Program-made: the position numbers and the translations under genes
From: Lysobacterales bacterium 15-68-25
Lineage (GTDB): Bacteria > Pseudomonadota > Gammaproteobacteria > Xanthomonadales > Rhodanobacteraceae
DNA length: 62,522 nt
Assembly (NCBI GenBank): GCA_002279065.1
Contig: NCKB01000016.1
Location: 1 to 62,522, forward strand
Reading direction: 5' to 3'
Notes under the pieces: generated by a model
Seen by the model: only the letters and a program-made list of their open reading frames with translations
Database searches by the model: none
Told to the model about the DNA's origin: nothing
Part shown: positions 20,176-28,768 of the stretch, piece by piece
Position numbering within the stretch: the stretch's first letter is position 1
Layout of the letters: each line of letters begins with the position of its first letter

Positions 20176-20673
20176 ATGACCGACACCCCCGACGCCCTGC
20201 ACACCCGGTACCTCACCCTGATCCTGGGCGATGACCTGTATGCCGTGCCGCTGGGTGCGGTCAAGGACATCCGCGGCAGTTGCTCCAGCGTGGCGCTGGA
20301 AGGGGTGCCGCCCTATGTCGCCGGGCGACTCGATCAGCCCGGCGTCGCCGCGCCGGTGGTCGACCTGCGCCGACGGCTCGGCATGGCGCCGGCCGAACGT
20401 GGCGGCCCGGCCGTGCACGTCGTGCTCCAGCGTGGCAACCGGAAGCTGGTGCTGCGTGCCGACGCGGTGGCCGACGTGGTCGATCTGGGCATTCCCGACG
20501 AGCAGGAGACGACAGACGGGCCGGATGCCCGCGCCGATCTCGCGTGGCTGCGCGGTGTCGCCGCGGCAGGCGACCGCATGGTGCTGATGCTCGATGTCGA
20601 CCAGCTGATCGCCCCGGCCGACCGGTCGGCGGTGGACGCCGCGATCGCGGCCGACCAGGCCCGCGCGGCCTGA
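20176..20673 (+). CDS. cheW: CheW-like coupling protein (divergent copy)
   Basis: 165 residues. The CheW fold is evident: TRYLTLILGDDLYAVPLGAV, then VAAPVVDLRRRLGMAP and VLMLDVDQLIAP. It diverges in the usual 'G.INLRG' turn, which reads GRLDQPGVAAPV here. CheW links receptors to CheA. Two different CheW genes in one cluster also occur in related che2-type systems, where they may occupy different positions in the array. It starts 21 bases after the terminator described above. GAAAGGAAAC-type sequence precedes the ATG. Confidence 0.85.
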   Translation: MTDTPDALHTRYLTLILGDDLYAVPLGAVKDIRGSCSSVALEGVPPYVAGRLDQPGVAAPVVDLRRRLGMAPAERGGPAVHVVLQRGNRKLVLRADAVADVVDLGIPDEQETTDGPDARADLAWLRGVAAAGDRMVLMLDVDQLIAPADRSAVDAAIAADQARAA

Positions 20674-20782
20674 GTTTCCTGCCCCTGGGTGGCTGCTCGC
20701 AGCCACTCAAGTTCCACGGACCGCGGCCGATCTGCTCACTGATAGCAAGCGCCCTGCGCGCTCCCCCGCACGAGGTCCTTCC

Positions 20783-21289
20783 ATGTCCGAAGCCGCTTTC
20801 CACGACGCCCCGACGTCGCAATACCTCACCTTGAACCTCGCGCACGAGGAGTACGGCGTGGACATCCTCGCTGTGCGTGAAATCCGCGGCTGGACGCCGG
20901 TGACGCGCATTCCGCAGGCACCGTCCTACGTGCTGGGCGTGCTCAACCTGCGCGGCGCGATCGTGCCGGTGATCGACATGCGCCTGCGCTTCGGCCTGCC
21001 TCGCGAGGAATACACGCCGAATACGGTCACCGTGATCGTCACGGTCGGTGGGCGCAATTTCGGCGTGGTGGTCGACGCCGTGTCCGACGTGCTGGACGTG
21101 AAGACCTCCGACCTGCGCCCGGTGCCGGACATGGGCACCACCGTGGACACCGAATACCTCAAGGGGCTCACCGCGGTCGAGGACCGCATGGTGCTGCTCC
21201 TGGACGTGGACAAGCTGTTGCAACCGCAGGACGCGCAGATGCTCGAGGCAGCCCTCCCGCCCGCTGCCGAAGTCAAAGCCGTCGCCTGA
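20783..21289 (+). CDS. cheW: Coupling protein CheW (canonical copy)
   Basis: 168 residues with a well-conserved CheW domain: [54 protein letters not shown] and [11 protein letters not shown]. It bridges CheA P5 and receptor tips. It is separated from the preceding cheW-like gene by 109 bases that contain a 7-bp hairpin with a CTCG loop (20689-20706) but no T-run. The four-helix receptor starts 11 bases after its stop, so it is co-transcribed with the genes downstream. Confidence 0.93.
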   Translation: MSEAAFHDAPTSQYLTLNLAHEEYGVDILAVREIRGWTPVTRIPQAPSYVLGVLNLRGAIVPVIDMRLRFGLPREEYTPNTVTVIVTVGGRNFGVVVDAVSDVLDVKTSDLRPVPDMGTTVDTEYLKGLTAVEDRMVLLLDVDKLLQPQDAQMLEAALPPAAEVKAVA

Positions 21290-21300
21290 CAGGAAATCCC

Positions 21301-23034
21301 ATGAAACTGCCCAAGCTCTCGTTCAAGCTTCCCTCCCTCACCCTGCGCTGGCGCCTGCGGGTCGTGCTCGGCCTGCTGATGCTGATGCTGGTCATCGGCG
21401 CCGGCATCGGCTTCGGCTCCATGCAGCTGCAGAACGAGGGCCTGCGCCACGTCTACCAGGAGGAGATGGTTCCCTCCACCCTGATCTCCCGCATCAACAG
21501 CAAGTCGCTGCTCTCGTTCATCCTGATGAGCGAGGCCAGCGGCATGGTGACCAAGCCGGACCAGCTCAAGCAGAAGATGGCCGAGTACACCGCGCTGCAG
21601 GCGGAGCTGGTCAAGCTGAAGGCGGAATACGCCAAGGTGCCGAGGTCGCCCGAGGTGGAGGCCGAGTACAAGAAGTACCTGGCCAGCGACTCCGACTACG
21701 CCTCCAGCCGCAAGGACATGGAGGATGCGCTCAAGCAGGCCGACCCCGGCTCCGCCGACGTGCTGGAGATGGAAGTGCGGCCGATGCTGCTGGCGCGCCA
21801 GGACGTGCTCGACAAGCTGATGGAAGTGCAGCGCGCCGAGACGCAGAAGATCTACGACGCCCAGGTGGCGCGCGTGAAGATCGTGCGGGCGTTCAGCCTG
21901 GTGGCGCTGGTCCTGGGCATGGGCCTGGCGCTGGTCCTGGCGCTGTCGCTGAGCCGTTCGATCATCCGCACACTGGCCTATGCCGGCCGCATCGCCCGCG
22001 AGATTTCGCAGGGCAAGCTCGGCCATGACATCCAGGTCAACCGCAAGGACGAGCTGGGCGAACTGCTCGACGCCTTCCGCACGATGGACCTGCGCCTGTC
22101 CTCGATCGTCAGCGAGGTGCGCAGCGGATCGGGTGAGGTGAGCACCGCCGCGCAGCAGATCGCCCGCGGCAACGACGACCTCAGCCAGCGCACCCAGGAG
22201 CAGGCCTCCTCGCTGGAGGAGACCGCCTCGTCGATGGAGGAGATGACCTCCACCGTGAAGCAGAACGCCGAGAACGCCAGCCACGCCAACCAGCTCGCCC
22301 GCGGGGCCCGCGAGCAGGCCGAGCGCGGCGGCGAGGTGGTCACCCAGGCGGTGGTCGCGATGAAGGCGATCAACGACTCCAGCCGCAAGATCTCCGACAT
22401 CGTCAGCCTGATCGACGAGATCGCCTTCCAGACCAACCTGCTGGCGCTGAACGCGGCCGTCGAGGCGGCGCGTGCCGGCGAGCAGGGCCGTGGCTTCGCG
22501 GTGGTGGCGACCGAGGTGCGCAACCTCGCCCAGCGCAGCGCGAACGCGGCGAAGGAGATCAAGGGCCTGATCAAGGACAGCGCCGAGAAGGTGCAGAACG
22601 GCACCGCGCTGGTCGACCAGACCGGCAAGTCGCTGGCCGAGATCGTCGACAGCGTGAAGAAGGTGACCGACATCGTCGCCGAGATCGCCGCGGCCAGCGC
22701 CGAGCAGTCGGCCGGCATCGACCAGGTGAACCACGCCGTGATGCAGATGGACGAGATGACCCAGCAGAACGCCGCGCTGGTGGAACAGGCCGCCGCCGCT
22801 GCCCGCGCCATGCAGGAGCAGGCTGCCGAGCTGTCGCAGCAGGTCGGCTTCTTCCAGCTGGACGAGACGATGGGCCAGGTGGCGCCGTCGGTGACCACCC
22901 GCGCCAAGGCGGTGGCGGCCGAAGCCGAAGCGGTGTTCGCCGCGGTGCGCAGCACGCCGGCCCAGCCGGCCGCGCAGAAAGCGGCCCCGCGCGCGGCCGA
23001 GGCGGCCGATGCCGGCGCCTGGAAGGAGTTCTGA
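21301..23034 (+). CDS. Methyl-accepting chemotaxis protein with four-helix-bundle sensor
   Basis: 577 residues. TM1 is about 18-40. The periplasmic part (about 41-190) is helical and polar, of the 4HB/Tar type, and TM2 is about 197-218. A HAMP domain follows ([20 protein letters not shown]). The cytoplasmic hairpin is nearly identical to that of the Cache receptor in this cluster ([20 protein letters not shown]; tip [20 protein letters not shown]). It ends after an Ala-rich flexible tail in AWKEF, a tether-type pentapeptide. The ligand is unknown. It sits between cheW and cheR, the place of the Aer2-type receptor in P. aeruginosa che2. Confidence 0.93.
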   Translation: MKLPKLSFKLPSLTLRWRLRVVLGLLMLMLVIGAGIGFGSMQLQNEGLRHVYQEEMVPSTLISRINSKSLLSFILMSEASGMVTKPDQLKQKMAEYTALQAELVKLKAEYAKVPRSPEVEAEYKKYLASDSDYASSRKDMEDALKQADPGSADVLEMEVRPMLLARQDVLDKLMEVQRAETQKIYDAQVARVKIVRAFSLVALVLGMGLALVLALSLSRSIIRTLAYAGRIAREISQGKLGHDIQVNRKDELGELLDAFRTMDLRLSSIVSEVRSGSGEVSTAAQQIARGNDDLSQRTQEQASSLEETASSMEEMTSTVKQNAENASHANQLARGAREQAERGGEVVTQAVVAMKAINDSSRKISDIVSLIDEIAFQTNLLALNAAVEAARAGEQGRGFAVVATEVRNLAQRSANAAKEIKGLIKDSAEKVQNGTALVDQTGKSLAEIVDSVKKVTDIVAEIAAASAEQSAGIDQVNHAVMQMDEMTQQNAALVEQAAAAARAMQEQAAELSQQVGFFQLDETMGQVAPSVTTRAKAVAAEAEAVFAAVRSTPAQPAAQKAAPRAAEAADAGAWKEF

Positions 23035-23037
23035 TCG

Positions 23038-23931
23038 ATGGCCGCGCCCGTCATTGCCGATGATCGCGTCGTCACGGCGGGCTCCTCGGCGGCGGGCTAC
23101 AACGGGCCGTCGCTGCGGGACGCCGAGTTCGCCTTCCTGCGCCAGTTCGTCTACGACCAGTGCGGTATCGCGCTGAGCGACCAGAAGCGACAGCTGGTGC
23201 AGGGGCGCCTGCAGCGGCGCCTGCGCGCCCTGCAGCTGCGCGACTTCGGCCAGTACTGCGAGCTGCTCAGGCAGGACCCCGAGTCCGAGCTGGGCGAGCT
23301 GGCCAGCGCGATCAGCACCAACGTCACCGCGTTCTTCCGCGAGATGCACCACTACGACCTGCTGGTCGACAAGCTCCTGCCGGAGTGGATCGAGCAGAAG
23401 CGTCGCGATGGCGGTCGGCTGCGGATCTGGTCGGCAGGCTGCTCCACCGGCGAGGAACCCTACGCCATCGCCATGGTGCTGGCCGAGGCGATGGAGCGCA
23501 CCGGCGCGAAGATCGACGCGAAGATCCTCGCAACCGACCTGTCGCCGCAGGCGCTGGAGCAGGCGCGCCACGGCGTGTACGCCTTCGACCGCCTCGGCGG
23601 CGTGAGCGACGATCGCCGCAAGCGCTGGTTCCTGCGCGGGCAGGGCGAGTACGACGGGCTGGCGTCGGTGCATCCGCGCCTGCGCGAGCTGGTCACCATC
23701 CTGCCGCTCAACCTGCTGCACGACTGGCCGATGCAGGGGCCGTTCGACGCGATCTTCTGCCGCAACGTGGTCATCTATTTCGACAAGCCGACCAAGGAAA
23801 AGCTGTTCGCCCGGTATGCGCGGATGCTGCCGTCCGGCGGCTACCTGTTCCTGGGGCATTCGGAGTCGATGCACGGGCTGAGCAACGATTTCGAGCTGAT
23901 CGGACGCACGGTCTACAGGAAGCGCACATGA
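23038..23931 (+). CDS. cheR: Chemotaxis receptor methyltransferase CheR
   Basis: 297 residues. It transfers methyl groups from S-adenosylmethionine to receptor glutamates. N-terminal helical domain (about 20-90) with RQLVQGRLQRRLR; then NVTAFFREMHHYD, the SAM-binding SAGCSTGEEPYAIAM, the acidic loop ATDLSPQALEQARHGVY, and CRNVVIYFDKPTKEKLF. It closes with FLGHSES. It starts four bases after the receptor gene and overlaps cheD by ATGA. The receptors of this cluster carry C-terminal pentapeptides, so it is probably a tether-dependent CheR. Confidence 0.95.
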   Translation: MAAPVIADDRVVTAGSSAAGYNGPSLRDAEFAFLRQFVYDQCGIALSDQKRQLVQGRLQRRLRALQLRDFGQYCELLRQDPESELGELASAISTNVTAFFREMHHYDLLVDKLLPEWIEQKRRDGGRLRIWSAGCSTGEEPYAIAMVLAEAMERTGAKIDAKILATDLSPQALEQARHGVYAFDRLGGVSDDRRKRWFLRGQGEYDGLASVHPRLRELVTILPLNLLHDWPMQGPFDAIFCRNVVIYFDKPTKEKLFARYARMLPSGGYLFLGHSESMHGLSNDFELIGRTVYRKRT

Positions 23932-24596
23932 GTGCCGTTGCCCCGGTCATCCCCGCGCTGAACCACTTCGATCCCCGCCAGGTGCTGCCGGGCTTCGAGC
24001 ACATGCGGCGATTCTGGGATCCCACGCTGTCGCGCTACAACGTGAAGGTGCTGCCCGGCGAGTACTACGTCAGCCGGCAGGACGAATTGATTTCCACCGT
24101 GCTCGGCTCGTGCGTGTCGGCCTGCATCCACGATCGCCGCCTCGGGCTGGGCGGCATGAACCACTTCATGCTGCCCGAGCCCACCGGCGAGCGCAGCGCC
24201 GAGCGCGATAGCTGGTCGGCCACGGTCGGCCGCGCCGCGCGCTACGGCAACGACGCGATGGAACACCTGATCAATGCGCTGCTGAAGGCCGGCAGCCGGC
24301 GCGAGGACTGGGACATCAAGATCTTCGGCGGCGGCAAGGTGCTGACGCAGATGACGGACGTCGGCCAGCGCAACATCGCGTTCGTCAAGCGCTACCTGGA
24401 AACCGAGGGGTTGCCGGTCACCGCGTCCGACCTGGGCGACATCTATCCGCGGCAGGTGCAGTTCTTTCCGGCCACCGGCAAGGCACGCGTGCGGCAGATG
24501 CGCGGTCGCGACGAAGCCGCGCTGGTCGATCGCGAGAAGCAGTACCTCAAGCAGCTGGCAAACGATCCGATAAAGGGAGAGGTCGAGCTGTTCTGA
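23928..24596 (+). CDS. cheD: Chemoreceptor glutamine deamidase CheD
   Basis: 222 residues, start ATG overlapping the cheR stop. It deamidates receptor glutamines to glutamates. The catalytic Cys is in STVLGSCVSACIHD and the His in GLGGMNHFMLP; a later KIFGGGKVL segment is also typical. It carries a C-terminal extension beyond the catalytic domain, finishing in GEVELF. That ending is nearly repeated (GEIELF) at the end of the receptor-like protein two genes downstream. A 111-base gap separates it from cheB. Confidence 0.93.
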   Translation: MSAVAPVIPALNHFDPRQVLPGFEHMRRFWDPTLSRYNVKVLPGEYYVSRQDELISTVLGSCVSACIHDRRLGLGGMNHFMLPEPTGERSAERDSWSATVGRAARYGNDAMEHLINALLKAGSRREDWDIKIFGGGKVLTQMTDVGQRNIAFVKRYLETEGLPVTASDLGDIYPRQVQFFPATGKARVRQMRGRDEAALVDREKQYLKQLANDPIKGEVELF

Positions 24597-24707
24597 CCGG
24601 TGGCCCGGAACGGGCTTCCGCGCGGCGCCGGTGGCGCCGGAACAACCGATCAGGCCGCCGCACCCCGGCGGAGGCCACGAGCAGACGCAGTCGAGAGAGA
24701 ACAGGCA

Positions 24708-25799
24708 ATGGAAAAAGTGCGAGTCCTGGTGGTCGATGATTCCGCGCTGGTGCGGAAGCTGATGTCGACCATGCTCTCGACCGATCCGCGCATCGAGGTG
24801 GTCGGCACCGCGCCGGACCCGCTGATCGCGCGCGAGAAGATCAAGCAGCTCAATCCTGACGTGCTCACGCTGGACGTGGAGATGCCGCGGATGGACGGCA
24901 TCACCTTCCTCGAGAACCTGATGCGGCTCAGGCCGATGCCGGTGGTGATGGTGTCCTCGCTGACCGAGCAGGGCGCCGAGGTGACGCTGCGCGCACTGGA
25001 GCTGGGTGCGGTGGATTTCTTCACCAAGCCGAACAGCGACCTGGCCAGCACGTTTGCCGAGGGCGCGCAGGAGATCTGCGCCAAGGTGCTTGCCGCCGCC
25101 GGCGCCAGGCCGCGCGTACGCACCGAAGTGCGCAAGCTGGATGTGCCGCCCAGGCTGTCCGCCGACGCGGTGCTGCCGCGCGCGCAGGGTGCGGGCACCC
25201 GCGGCGGCAGTCCGCTGATCGCGATCGGCGCCTCCACTGGCGGCACCGAGGCGATCCGCGTGGTGCTCGAACAGATGCCGCCGGACGCGCCGCCGATCCT
25301 GATCACCCAGCACATCCCCGCGGCGTTCAGCGGCCCGTTCGCGGCGCGCATGGACAACTGCTCGGCGATGCGCGTGTGCGAGGCGCAGGACGGCCAGCCG
25401 ATCCAGCCCGGCCACGCCTACATCGCCCCGGGCAGCCAGCACCTGCTGGTGATGTGGGACGGCGCCAAGTACGTGTGCCGCCTGCACGACGGCCCGCCGG
25501 TGAACCGGCACAAGCCCAGCGTCGACGTGCTGTTCCGCTCGATGGCGGCCAGTGCCGGCGCGGCGACTGTCGCGGCCCTGCTCACCGGCATGGGCGACGA
25601 CGGCGCGCGCGGCCTGCTGGAGCTGAGCCAGGCCGGCGCCCGCACCCTGGTGCAGGACGAAGCCTCTTCGGTGGTGTGGGGCATGCCCGGCGCCGCCTGG
25701 AAACTCGGTGCGGCACGCGAGGCGCTGCCGCTGGACGAGATCGCCACGCGCCTGCTGCAGATGGCGCGCCAACCCCTCAAGAGCGCCGTGGGCGCGTGA
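24708..25799 (+). CDS. cheB: Chemotaxis methylesterase/response regulator CheB
   Basis: 363 residues; the start at 24708 begins exactly at the receiver domain, while the frame opens 108 bases upstream. Receiver: Asp10-Asp11, phosphorylated Asp56 ([12 protein letters not shown]), FFTKP. The linker (about 125-165) is Ala/Arg-rich. Esterase domain: Ser nucleophile in [11 protein letters not shown], His in [14 protein letters not shown], Asp in [11 protein letters not shown]. It removes receptor methyl groups after activation by CheA. The stop codon overlaps a GTG that could start the next gene. Confidence 0.95.
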   Translation: MEKVRVLVVDDSALVRKLMSTMLSTDPRIEVVGTAPDPLIAREKIKQLNPDVLTLDVEMPRMDGITFLENLMRLRPMPVVMVSSLTEQGAEVTLRALELGAVDFFTKPNSDLASTFAEGAQEICAKVLAAAGARPRVRTEVRKLDVPPRLSADAVLPRAQGAGTRGGSPLIAIGASTGGTEAIRVVLEQMPPDAPPILITQHIPAAFSGPFAARMDNCSAMRVCEAQDGQPIQPGHAYIAPGSQHLLVMWDGAKYVCRLHDGPPVNRHKPSVDVLFRSMAASAGAATVAALLTGMGDDGARGLLELSQAGARTLVQDEASSVVWGMPGAAWKLGAAREALPLDEIATRLLQMARQPLKSAVGA

Positions 25800-25813
25800 T
25801 CGAGCCAATCCCC

Positions 25814-26995
25814 ATGCAAGCCATACTCCGATTCTTCCATTCGCGCCTGGTCGCCGGCCTGCTGGCCAGCACCGTGGCATTGCTGGTGAGCCTGTTCTGG
25901 CACCCCGCATGGCTGGCCCCGCTGCTGGTCGTGCTGCTCACGACGGTATGGATCGTCGAGAGCCGCCGCGTGCCGCCCGCTGTCGCGCAGGTGGCGGAGG
26001 AGCCCGCCCACGTCGAGCCGGTGCGCGAGGCACTCGAGGACGTACGCAGTGCCATGGTCGACGAGCTCGGCCACGCTACCCGCGAGCTGCACCAGGCGCT
26101 GGACCTGCTGCGCGACGCGGTGCGCGAACTGGGCGGCGGCTTCGACGGCCTGTCGCGCAAGACCGGCATGCAGCAGTCGCTGCTCAAGCAGATCATCGAT
26201 GCGCAGAACGGCGAGGTCTCGGTGCAGGACTTCGCCGCCCGCACCGGCGACCTGCTGGAGCACTTCGTCGGCATGGTGGTGCAGATGTCGCGCGAGAGCC
26301 TGCGCATCGTCTATCGCATCGACGGCATGGCGAAGGAAATGGACGCGGTGTTCGGCCTGCTGAAGAACGTCAACACCATCGCCGAGGAAACCAACCTGCT
26401 GGCCCTGAACGCCTCGATCGAGGCGGCGCGCGCCGGCGAGGCCGGCCGCGGTTTCGCGGTGGTGGCCGGCGAGATCCGCAACCTGGCCAGCCACTCCAAC
26501 CAGTTCAACGACCAGATCGGCAGCCATGTCGAGCGCGCCCGCGCCGCGATGGAGCAGCTGCGTGGCCTGGTCGGCACGATGGCCTCGCAGGATCTCAATG
26601 TCGCGCTGTCGGCCAAGGGCGGCATCGACGCGATGATGAGCCACGTCACCGAGTCCGACGCGCGCACCAGCGCAGTGGCCGACCAGGTGGTGGAGATCAA
26701 CCGCGGCCTCGGCAGCGACGTGTCCACCACGATCCGCTCGCTGCAGTTCGAGGACATCCTCAGCCAGCTGATCAACCAGACCCGCACGCGGCTGGTCGAG
26801 CTGCAGGACGTGATCGCCGACAGCACCCGCGACATCCAGGAGCTTGCCTGTGGCGACGTGGCGGCCGATGCGCTCGCCCAGCGTGCTGAGCAGGTGCGCA
26901 GCCGGCTGGCGATCCAGCGCGAGAAGGCCCGCCTGCGCTCGCGGGGCCCGGCGCTGCAGAGCTCGATGGACGCCGGCGAAATCGAACTGTTCTAG
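25814..26995 (+). CDS. Sensorless methyl-accepting-type chemotaxis protein
   Basis: 393 residues from the ATG at 25814; a GTG at 25796 overlapping the cheB stop is the alternative start. Two hydrophobic helices in residues 12-50 are separated by only a few residues, so there is no periplasmic sensor. A cytoplasmic helical stretch leads to a receptor tip variant ([20 protein letters not shown] then [17 protein letters not shown]). The following part differs from normal receptors and includes [20 protein letters not shown]. It ends in GEIELF. A comparable sensorless gene closes the V. cholerae cluster III. It may be an array component rather than a sensor. Confidence 0.85.
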   Translation: MQAILRFFHSRLVAGLLASTVALLVSLFWHPAWLAPLLVVLLTTVWIVESRRVPPAVAQVAEEPAHVEPVREALEDVRSAMVDELGHATRELHQALDLLRDAVRELGGGFDGLSRKTGMQQSLLKQIIDAQNGEVSVQDFAARTGDLLEHFVGMVVQMSRESLRIVYRIDGMAKEMDAVFGLLKNVNTIAEETNLLALNASIEAARAGEAGRGFAVVAGEIRNLASHSNQFNDQIGSHVERARAAMEQLRGLVGTMASQDLNVALSAKGGIDAMMSHVTESDARTSAVADQVVEINRGLGSDVSTTIRSLQFEDILSQLINQTRTRLVELQDVIADSTRDIQELACGDVAADALAQRAEQVRSRLAIQREKARLRSRGPALQSSMDAGEIELF

Positions 26996-27006
26996 AGGAA
27001 ACGCCC

Positions 27007-27312
27007 ATGAGCCTGACCGTCCATCACGACAGCGAGAACGACAGCCTGACCCTGCAGCTGGGCGAGCGCTTCGACTTCACCGTGCACCGCGATTTCCACG
27101 ACGCCTGCCTTGCGCCGCAGTTGCGCGCGCGCAGCTATATCGTCGACATGAGCGACGTGACCAGCATGGACAGCTCCGCGCTGGGCATGCTGCTGCTGCT
27201 GCGCGAGCATGCCGGCGCGGACCGCTCGGAGATCCGCATCGTCAATGCCGGCAGCGAGCTGCGCAACACGTTCAAGGTGGCCGGTTTCGACAAGCTGTTC
27301 GTGCTGCACTGA
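27007..27312 (+). CDS. STAS-domain protein closing the chemotaxis cluster
   Basis: 101 residues, a complete STAS domain: LTLQLGERFDFTVHRDFHDA, SYIVDMSDVTSMDSSALGML, and the last strand and helix with NAGSELRNTFKVAGFDKLF. Unlike the STAS protein that opens the cluster, it keeps the Ser pair of the phosphorylation motif (MDSSALG). Proteins of this type switch partners when phosphorylated by an anti-sigma-type kinase. No such kinase is adjacent, though a fused kinase/phosphatase is encoded at 58987-61308. It starts 11 bases after the receptor-like gene behind AGAGGAAA, so it shares that transcript. Confidence 0.85.
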   Translation: MSLTVHHDSENDSLTLQLGERFDFTVHRDFHDACLAPQLRARSYIVDMSDVTSMDSSALGMLLLLREHAGADRSEIRIVNAGSELRNTFKVAGFDKLFVLH

Positions 27313-27422
27313 GGCCGCTCCGGCGCTGGTCGCGCCGGGCCGGCTCTGGCATCGTGACCGGGCATCGCGGTCGGGGCAGGGAGGGCCTGCCGTCCGGCGA
27401 CGCGTGTCCAGGGAGGAACCCG

Positions 27423-28268
27423 ATGCCATTGACCATCCGCAAGGCCGGCTTCGCGCTGGCCTTTGTTTTGGGCACCGCCCAGGCGGCGACGCCGCTGCCC
27501 ACGCCGCTGCGCGTGCCGATCACCCTGCAAAGCGGCCTGCCCACCGCACGGGCGACGATCGGCGGCAAGCCGGTCAGGCTGATCCTGGATGCGGGCGCCT
27601 ACCAGGTGGTGGGGCTGAAGACTGCCGTGCTGGCTCGCCTGCCGGTCCATTTCACCGGCGATAGCGAATCCTGGGGCGACGCGGACGGACACCTGTTCAG
27701 CTCGCGCATCTTCCGCGGCGACCAACTGGTGGCGGGGGGACTGTCGGCCGACGTGTTCGACGGCAACGAGTTGGTCGGGAATATCGGCAAGGCCGGTTAT
27801 CCGCAGGATGGCCTGGTCGGCTTCGGCCTGCTCCATCGCTACCAGATGGTATTTGACGAAGCAGGGGGCGAAGTGCGGCTCTATCCGGCCGAGGCCAAGG
27901 GCGTGCTCAAGGCCGAGTGTGGCAGCGAGGGCGGTCCGCTGCGGCTGGAGCGCGGCGTGATGGTGTCCCGGGTGCAGACCGACCAGGGCCCGCTGCGAGT
28001 GCAGTGGGATAGCGGTTCGTCCGAAGACGTGTTGCGCCCCTCGGCGATCGCCGGCCGGGTCAGGGACGCCGACCTGCTGCGGCGCTATACCTTCGACCGC
28101 TTCGCGGTGGCCGGGCAGCCGGCCGGGCCATGGAGCTTCATGATGCGCCAGTTCCCCGCGCCGGACGTGGATGCGGTGCTGGGGAGCGGGTTTTTCGCCA
28201 CCCACGTGGTGTGCCTGGATCCCGCGGGCGGGCGGGTGGCGTTCCGCGCAAAGAAAACGGGGGCCTGA
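27423..28268 (+). CDS. Secreted two-lobed aspartyl-protease-like protein
   Basis: 281 residues with a Sec signal ending near AQA (20-22) and a GGGAGG ribosome site. Two retropepsin-like lobes follow each other. Lobe 1 has LILDAGAYQVV (Asp56) and closes with DGLVGFGLLHRYQMVFDE. Lobe 2 has VQWDSGSSEDVL (Asp196) and closes with DAVLGSGFFATHVVCLDP. Both follow the D-x-G ... LG-x-x-F pattern of clan AA aspartyl proteases. Lobe 1 has Ala in place of the usual Thr/Ser after Asp, so activity is uncertain. It stands alone after the chemotaxis genes, and a terminator overlaps its stop codon. Confidence 0.7.
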   Translation: MPLTIRKAGFALAFVLGTAQAATPLPTPLRVPITLQSGLPTARATIGGKPVRLILDAGAYQVVGLKTAVLARLPVHFTGDSESWGDADGHLFSSRIFRGDQLVAGGLSADVFDGNELVGNIGKAGYPQDGLVGFGLLHRYQMVFDEAGGEVRLYPAEAKGVLKAECGSEGGPLRLERGVMVSRVQTDQGPLRVQWDSGSSEDVLRPSAIAGRVRDADLLRRYTFDRFAVAGQPAGPWSFMMRQFPAPDVDAVLGSGFFATHVVCLDPAGGRVAFRAKKTGA

Positions 28269-28279
28269 GGCCCCCGTTT
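28255..28279. terminator. Terminator hairpin overlapping the protease stop codon
   Basis: A perfect 11-bp stem (28255-28265 with 28269-28279) has the TGA stop codon as its three-base loop, beginning with AAA and ending with TTT. It serves the rightward protease gene and can also end the leftward transcript of the small secreted protein. Confidence 0.8.
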
Positions 28280-28306
28280 CCCGGCAGTGGGTCTGGCTGG
28301 ATCGTC

Positions 28307-28669
28307 TTACCAGGTGCGCACCGAGGCGATGCTCACCGTGTAGGTGGCCATGTCGGCCTGGTAGCGGAACAGGCGGCCGAGGTCGAAGTCGACCGTCTGG
28401 CCCGGGGCGATGTTGGTGGTCCCCGCCGGCCAGCCCTTCTTTTCCTGGATCACTTTGCCGCTGGCGTCCTTGGCGGCGATGCTGATCTGCGCGGCAGCGG
28501 CCTCGGCGCAATGGTTGACCACCTGGCCCTTCATCATCATGCGGGTGCCGAGTCCCGCCCCGGAAGCGGCCACCTTGAAGTCCTGGATGGCGAAATCGGT
28601 CGGCGCGCAGGCGGCATGGGCGGCCAGCGGAGCCAGCAGCAGCACGGCGGAGGCGAGCAGGGTCTTCAT
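28307..28669 (-). CDS. Small secreted FxLYD-like protein
   Basis: 120 residues. A signal peptide (MKTLLASAVLLLAPLAAHAA) is followed by about 100 residues of predicted beta structure resembling the Ig-like FxLYD fold: MMKGQVVNHC, QISIAAKDASGKVIQE, and TTNIAPGQTVDFDLGRLF. Two cysteines (Cys21 and the one in NHCAE) could form a disulfide in the periplasm. The function is unknown; such domains are often accessory, protein-binding modules. It is a single gene ending against the terminator it shares with the protease gene. Confidence 0.7.
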   Translation of the reverse strand: MKTLLASAVLLLAPLAAHAACAPTDFAIQDFKVAASGAGLGTRMMMKGQVVNHCAEAAAAQISIAAKDASGKVIQEKKGWPAGTTNIAPGQTVDFDLGRLFRYQADMATYTVSIASVRTW

Positions 28670-28768
28670 GAGCGGGGTTCCCTCGGGGGTGGATGGAGAC
28701 AGTTGCTGAGGGAATCGGCCCGATCCGGGGAATCTTTAGCCCCGGCCACCCACGTCATGTGATTTTCA

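Noticed and set aside
20261-23874. Long minus-strand frames (up to 982 codons) opposite the chemotaxis genes
   Set aside because: Shadow frames of high-GC coding sequence; composition is His/Leu/Gly-rich without any recognisable motif.
27300-27420. Hairpin after the second STAS gene as a terminator
   Set aside because: A 7-bp GC stem is present but no T-run follows; too weak to call.
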